A DNA stretch of 64,000 nt, from assembly GCA_944989445.1 (NCBI GenBank), contig CALYLW010001069.1, positions 770,282 through 834,281 of the forward strand. The letters run 5' to 3'. Both the position numbers and the translations under genes were made by a program. This DNA is from Ampullaceana balthica (Eukaryota; Mollusca; Gastropoda; Lymnaeidae). A model generated the notes under the pieces. That model was not told the DNA's origin and searched no databases. It worked only from the letters and a program-made list of their open reading frames with translations. This document shows positions 59,191 through 64,000 of the stretch, in pieces (the stretch's first letter is position 1; each line of letters begins with the position of its first letter).

Positions 59191-59202
59191 CAGTGCTGCC
59201 AG

Positions 59203-61071
59203 TAGGGCTGTCAATTTTGTTGAAAAAGCTGCCCGGGTACCCGTGAAAATATCGAACGGGTACCCGGGTTACCCGTTCTAAACGTCGTATAATTTTCCCC
59301 GTCATGACCGCTATACAATGGAACCTAGCCACCATCCATGCACCTCATTTCACACAGTATTAGTAGCCAACGGCTTGCTTCCAGTAACATACTATTACTA
59401 ATGCACTACAATTAACTACAATTTACAATGCACTAATTTTTTTTATTCAATTCCTGCTGTAAATGCATTCGTCATACTCATAAACTAAAACTAGAGTAAA
59501 CTGAACATGCAAACAAAATATCAACAGAATGACGTAACGTTCAATGTCATACATACCTTGAATGTTAATATCCACTTGGCGTCGGTAGTCAATGCTAAGG
59601 GCGATGACGTATGCTATACTGCGGTAAATTTCAAGTGATCGTGCTTTGGTCAATGGTACTGCTTTTGTTGACACCAACAAGTTTCTGATATAGGTGGGTC
59701 AGCGGTTTTTTTTATCAATATAAATTTTACGAATAGCTTTCAGATTGCGTTTTATCGCACTGGGTTGTCACCCTTCGCAGACACAATTTCACTACAATGC
59801 TGCATTTTGCAGTGTCACTGTCAACTCGCTTGGCATGATTCCACACTTACCCATCTTATTAACCATAAAAGCTGACAACTTTAGGTGTATATCAATTTTT
59901 GGGCTAGGCAAACACGTGTTAATGAACCCAAGAAACACACGCGAATGCAAGAGTGTGGGTTATAGCAGTGCTTCTCAAAGTGGTGGTCCGCGGAAGTTAT
60001 CAAGAAAGGAGAGAGAAATATAATTATAATCCTCCAATTGCTACCAATAATACTAACCCTATAGAATTTGTCATTTTTTACAATAAGCTAATAAATGAAA
60101 GAAATAAAAGGAAATAAAATACATTTCGCTTCCATGTAAGTACAGGGAAAATAGTGCACAGGTTCCTGGTGCAATGGAAAAATTCCTGCCGGTCCGCCAT
60201 ACTAAAAAGTTTGAGAAGCACTGGGTTATAGGATTGAAGAGAGAAATGGGGGGGGGTAGAAAAACGACATTAGATAGTATCAATCGGTCTCCCACTGTCG
60301 GCTATTTCAAAGCAAAGTTAGTCTGAAAGCAAGGGTGTTTTTATGAGAAAAAAAACCAGACACGGCATCTTTCATCTCTGTGCAGTCCATCCTCACGGCC
60401 GACTCCTGCCCATCCTACACTGTTAGTAACTATTTTATTTATTAAATTTAAATACTGACGACCTTGTACTCATTATTAACATCTGTGTTTCTAGGTCAGT
60501 ACGTGTTATTGAACACAAGAAGTAGAAGCTAATGAAAGGGTGTGGGTTATAGGAGTGAAGGGAGGAGAGGGGGAGGGGTAGATAACAACATTAGCTAGTA
60601 TCAATCGGCGTATTTCAAAGCAAAGTTAGTGAAAGCAGGGGTGTTTTTTTTATTAACAAACAGCGTCTTTCATCTCTAAGCAGTCCATCCTTTTTTGGCA
60701 GAGGACTTTTGTTGTCTTTATATGATTCTTTTAAAGAACCATAACTTTTTTGTGTTGTTCGGTTTCTGTTTCACGTTGAGAGAAAAAAGATTTAACAAAT
60801 ACATTGTAGTTTGTAGTGACCGTTGACAGATATTTCTCCTTAGATCTACTTCTAAGCATATTTTGGAAACAAAAATTTTCATTTGATAAATTGTTTCGCG
60901 AGCCCCAATGTAAACACAAAAAAGCCGCACGGGAGCCGAAGTTTGGCCTACGGTTAATATAGCCTATAGACCTTCAAGCCACATTTTCACGGGTACCCGA
61001 GCGGAATTTTATTACCCGGGTAATCACACGGCAACGGGTACCCGGGTCCCGGGTACCCGTTGACAGGCCTA
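59203..61071 (-). mobile_element. hAT element, 1,869 bp, perfect 8-bp TSD, copy 2 (inverted)
   Basis: The left end TAGGGCTGTCAATTTTGTTG and right end CGTTGACAGGCCTA are the reverse of copy 1. GCTGCCAG is duplicated at 59,195-59,202 and 61,072-61,079. Structure is collinear with copy 1: GGGTACCCG palindromes at both ends, the ZBED remnant at about 59,640-59,840 on the minus strand, and the nested MITE at 59,966-60,223. The two copies lie about 1.7 kb apart in opposite orientation. Confidence 0.95.
59966..60223. mobile_element. Nested hAT MITE, 258 bp, perfect 8-bp TSD
   Basis: Ends CAGTGCTTCTCAAAGTGG and AGTTTGAGAAGCACTG. GGTTATAG lies at 59,958-59,965 and 60,224-60,231. It occupies the same site as 56,474-56,747 in copy 1, so it was present before the host element copied itself. 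Confidence 0.95.
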
Positions 61072-61379
61072 GCTGCCAGTGACAAATTTGGGAAAAACCT
61101 TGCCAACACGTCGAAAAAAACCTAGATCCGAAAGAAAAAACCTGGACATGCTAAAAAATAAATAAATATGACGTCATAAAGCTTCTCTCTCCCGCCCCCC
61201 CCCATAAAAAAGCCGTATTTCCTATTTGAAAATTAGCTTGTTATAAATCATATTATTGTCATTTAAGTGTGTATTTAGTGTGAGCTGCAGTCTAATATCG
61301 CAAACTCACGCGAAGTGATTTAAAATGTCATTAAATAAATTGTAAGCAATCAAATATTAAAATGGTACTTTCATTTAAA

Positions 61380-61511
61380 GTAGTGCGTTTTTTGATGTGA
61401 CGTCACAGTTCTTAAACATCCCCCTCCCCCTTGTAACACATATCACTAAAGTGTGACCACCTCCCTCCTCCCCCCACCCACATTCATGCCGTCATTTATA
61501 GACGGCCCCTA
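61380..61511 (-). mobile_element. End fragment related to the 47,174 TIR element
   Basis: On the plus strand it reads GTGATGTGACGTCACAG-like sequence, C-rich runs, AAAGTGTGACCAC and finally GCCGTCATTTATAGACGGCC and CCTAA. The inverse, TTAGGGGCCGTCTATAAATG, resembles the left end at 47,171. The other terminus was not identified. Confidence 0.45.
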
Positions 61512-61627
61512 AGGTACCAGTATGTTCTACATAAGTATTTGTAAAATATACTTACATCTGAATTTATTGATCACTTATGTCATCTTTCTTATAAATGAAA
61601 ATCTTATCAGGATTCTTGGAATCATTC

Positions 61628-61905
61628 TTACTATATCTATTACAAACGCTTCTCTTATACAGAAGATTATTGAGTCCTACGCTTATCCATTGTTTATGTC
61701 TGGTCTTGATATTTTTATTTGAATTTTAAATGTTGATAGAGTGTTGGTTTCCTTGTTTGATCAGGCAACCTATTCCACGTCCAAATGCCGGACGGAAAGA
61801 ACGACAGTTTGTATGTGTTTGTTCTTGCATACGGAATAAGAAAAGTGTTTTTTAAAACTATGTCTATCTGAGGGTTGTATTAAGTTTTCTTTGGGTTATA
61901 CCATG
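61628..61905 (-). pseudogene. LINE 3' fragment inside the outer hAT
   Basis: Plus-strand blocks TATACAGAAGATTATTGAGT, CTACGCTTATCCATTGTTTA, GTTCTTGCATACGGAATAAG and TCTGAGGGTTGTATTAAG match 778-1,010 of the first LINE in order. It covers the 3' UTR and the last 60 or so codons, minus strand, with frameshifts. Confidence 0.8.
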
Positions 61906-62345
61906 TAAACGTGGGAGAATATTCTCTCAACGCATGCAGAAGAAAATGGTACAGCTGTTAAGTTTGTCATGACGTCTAATAAAATTGAATGTTTTGGCTC
62001 ATTCAAACTGTTTCATCTGTTACGAAATTTCTTCAGACAGATGTGACCGCAGCAGCGCCACCTTTCGAATTTAGTTGGATAAAGCCATAGATATCATAAT
62101 GTAACATGGCAGAGCGGCTGAAAAAACTGTTGCCACCTAATGCTTAATACTATTTTTGAAAAACCGAATTTATTTAAGATATTATTTGCATATATTTATT
62201 AATTTTTGTACTTTAACATCGTTTATTTATTTTTTAAAAGAAAAACCTAGATTATGGCTATTTTTAAAACAAAAAACCTAGAAACCCTAGACAAGGTCGA
62301 AAAAACCTAGATCTAGGTTGAAAAACCTAGCGCCGGGCAGCACTG

Positions 62346-62520
62346 CTTTAAAAGTATTACAGTAAAATATCACCTATAACTTACATAGCCCAATGTGTAC
62401 TTACCTTGCATATGCACATTATAGATTGAAGCCGTGATATTCAAAGTGGGAGATGTTCAGAATGTTTGCAGTTTATTTAAATATTTTGTGGGTTAGAATT
62501 GTTTAAATAACAACGATGAA
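62346..62520 (+). repeat. Long repeat A, copy 7, right part
   Basis: It continues the interrupted copy after the nested hAT pair, beginning with the right TSD CTTTAAAA and then AGTATTACAGTAAAATATC. Similarity fades after about 62,450. Confidence 0.6.
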
Positions 62521-62572
62521 AGTAGCATTGTTAGTTAAATAAGGTAAATGCATAAAATAAAAACAGGGTATT

Positions 62573-62640
62573 AGTAGGCCTGACAGGACGTAACACAACA
62601 GCGAACGTTTCGGCAAAGAGCCTTCTTCAACGGACAAATA
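62573..62640 (-). ncRNA. Hammerhead-ribozyme-like sequence of a Penelope-like element
   Basis: The minus strand reads TTGAAGA, then AGGC-TCTT-TGCC, then GAAA, then CGT...ACG and TC. This follows the hammerhead order: CUGANGA core, stem II, GAAA, stem III, then the cleavage-site NUH. Stem III could form A-CGT with ACG-T. The first core base is T where C is expected, stem II has one mismatch at its base, and stem I is weak. Hammerhead motifs are known in Penelope-like elements. This copy looks degraded and its activity is doubtful. Confidence 0.4.
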
Positions 62641-62782
62641 GTACACAAATGAAACGAATAAAACGAAATAATAGAAAAAAACACTTAGCTGCGGTGAAAT
62701 CCAAGTAGTCCAGTAGAGATAAAGCAAGGAGAGAAAAGTAAGAGCTTAAATAGGAAAGGAAAGGGTGGGTGTGGCCAATCAA

Positions 62783-63041
62783 TCAGCTTGTCAGTGCGAA
62801 CACAACGTTGATCCCATGTGGTGTAAGAGTCCCATATTCATGGATTAGTCTATTCTCCAGACTGACCCGGCTGGGTGTGTTTGTACAAGAAACCAAGGCG
62901 GTGACAGACATGTCATCGACGCCCATGTGGTCCCGTCCATTGAAGTGTCGGGAGACAGGACACTGTTTGTCTTGTTTAATGGCACGTACATGTTCCGCGA
63001 TACGGCAAGAGAGTAACCTCCCCGTTTCACCAATATGAATT
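62783..63041 (-). pseudogene. Penelope-like element, GIY-YIG endonuclease C-terminal part
   Basis: The minus-strand frame reads IHIGETGRLLSCRIAEHVRA, IKQDKQCPVSRHFN, MSVTALVSCTNTPSRVSLEN and RLIHEYGTLTPHGINVVFAL, then a stop. This fits the C-terminal GIY-YIG endonuclease of Penelope-like retroelements: yxGeTgR.l..Ri.EH......d....v.rHf, followed by R...E...i..l.TL.P.GiN. The catalytic arginine (TGR) and the late glutamate (SLEN) are present. The GIY half and the whole reverse transcriptase are missing, so the copy is 5'-truncated at about 63,045. The 3' non-coding part runs to about 62,560 and contains the hammerhead-like sequence. It is the fourth retroelement class in the window. Confidence 0.85.
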
Positions 63042-63045
63042 TAGA

Positions 63046-63595
63046 TTCATGAAATTGTAAACAAAAATACTTATACCATATAAATAAACTCAAACTTCAT
63101 AAACTTCCTAAACTCGTAATACACCAAGTCCTATAACAAGAAGTTTGACTGCAGGCGACAATGTTGACCCAATTAAGTGGACATATTATTTAGTATATTA
63201 TACTTTAGACTTGTTTAAGATATATTTCTAAAAGAAATTATACTTTAACTAGCTTTTTTTTTAAAAGAAAAAGAAAAGTATTTTTAGTCAAACTAATTTT
63301 TAAGGCCTATGTTTATCAATTTTATTTATTTGAACAATAGAAACGTAGACATTTAGATGTTTACTGTAAGATATACATATTTTTAATTGTTCTATCAGCG
63401 TTACAGCTGTATCATTAGGACATTGTTTTTGTAAGATAACTATTTATTATGCTGGATCGCTAAATTGAAATGAATCTTTATAAATGAGATAAATCATTGA
63501 ATTGTCAGGATTTCGATTACTCACTTAGTACTAAAACAACGCGGTAAATGGTTCATGTCAGTGTACAATTTCATAATTTTAAATATATATATATA
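63046..63595. other. No recognised gene
   Basis: AT-rich sequence without repeats or coding similarity that I can see. It ends in a short TATATATATA run and ACTAGGGGCAAGTACCCGGC, which resembles the Helentron-type start (ACTAGCTGACCCGGC) and abuts the AAC microsatellite. Confidence 0.4.
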
Positions 63596-63627
63596 TACTA
63601 GGGGCAAGTACCCGGCTTCTCCCGGGT

Positions 63628-64000
63628 TTAACAACAACAGCAACAACAACAAAAACAACAACAGCAACAACGACAAAAACAACAACAGAAACAGCAACAA
63701 AACAACAAAAACAAAACAACAAAAACAACAAAATCAACAACAAAACAACAACAAAACAACAACTACAACAACAACAGCAACACTAACAAAGCAACAACAA
63801 CAAAACAACAACTACAACAGCAACAACAACAAAGCAACAACAACATGAAGGACATTGACGTCGCAGGGCAAGGGATGTGGACAACAACAACAACAGCAAA
63901 AACAACACAAAAGCAACAACAGCAACAACAACAAAAACAACACAAAAGCAAAAACAACAGCAACAACAACAAAAACAACAACAGCAACAACAACAAAAAC
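63628..64000 (+). repeat. AAC/AGC trinucleotide microsatellite, runs off the window
   Basis: An imperfect AACAACAAC array with AGC and AAAAC variants, interrupted at 63,843-63,880 by ATGAAGGACATTGACGTCGC and AGGGCAAGGGATG. Open frames (poly-N/poly-K on plus, poly-L/poly-C on minus) are by-products. Confidence 0.97.

Larger units (their letters stand above)
59191..62345. mobile_element. Outer hAT element (1,278 bp without insert), perfect 8-bp TSD
   Basis: The ends CAGTGCTGCC and GGCAGCACTG are perfect 10-bp inverted termini. CTTTAAAA lies at 59,183-59,190 and 62,346-62,353. AAAAACCTAG motifs cluster inside the right end, and AAAAAACCTAGATCC and AAAACCTGGACA sit after the left end. The 1,869-bp hAT at 59,203 is inserted 12 bp inside the left terminus. 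The right half includes a fragment like the 47,174 TIR element (61,380-61,511) and a LINE fragment (61,628-61,905). No transposase was recognised, so it is non-autonomous. Confidence 0.93.

Noticed and set aside
63555..63996. Asn/Lys-rich and Leu/Cys-rich frames
   Set aside because: They are translations of an AAC microsatellite and its complement.

Overview
The window looks like a gene-poor, AT-rich stretch of an invertebrate nuclear genome. I see no convincing host protein-coding gene, tRNA, rRNA, operon or CRISPR array. Almost everything recognisable is a transposable element, a decayed transposase or reverse transcriptase, a MITE (short non-autonomous DNA element) or a tandem repeat. The mix of several hAT families, a CR1/Jockey-type LINE with a GATAA tail, a Tx1/L1-type LINE, a GIY-YIG Penelope element, Helentron-like ends and abundant minisatellites fits a mollusc, perhaps a heterobranch gastropod. 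That taxonomic guess is inference from repeat style only.

Layout. 0.7-3.2 kb: 5'-truncated LINE on the minus strand. 3.2-5.1 kb: two different hAT transposase pseudogenes. 6.3-13.3 kb: hAT elements with CAGTGGCGTAGC-type ends inserted in older repeats, two of them bounded by 8-bp target-site duplications (TSDs). 15.9-18.2 kb: Tx1-like LINE, minus strand. 18.9-25.9 kb: recurrent short MITE family (here B), a MITE carrying a LINE fragment, and a 1,057-bp hAT with a transposase C-terminus. 26.4-28.1 kb: diverged tandem duplication. 29.5-46.6 kb: successive direct copies of a long non-coding repeat (here A), broken up by Helentron-like elements, minisatellites, a LINE tail and a hAT pseudogene. 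47.1-48.9 kb: TIR transposon carrying a broken C2H2 zinc-finger gene, inserted in a 59-bp satellite. 50.3-51.8 kb: 30-bp minisatellite. 53.2-53.7 kb: 19-bp minisatellite. 55.6-57.5 and 59.2-61.1 kb: two inverted copies of one 1.9-kb hAT, the second nested inside another hAT that is itself inserted in repeat A. 62.6-63.0 kb: Penelope-like 3' end with a hammerhead-like sequence. The window ends in an AAC microsatellite.

The strongest evidence is structural. Terminal inverted repeats with exact or near-exact 8-bp TSDs let the insertion order be read directly at 59.2-62.4 kb (repeat A, then a 1.28-kb hAT, then the 1.87-kb hAT within 12 bp of its end), and each 1.9-kb hAT copy holds a smaller MITE at the same internal site. 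All recognisable coding pieces are broken by stops, frameshifts or truncation, so nothing here is expected to make an active enzyme. I did not find a coherent new multi-gene system. The least explained signals are repeat A with its conserved short palindromes, the zinc-finger passenger of the TIR element, and the long open frames of the 30-bp array.
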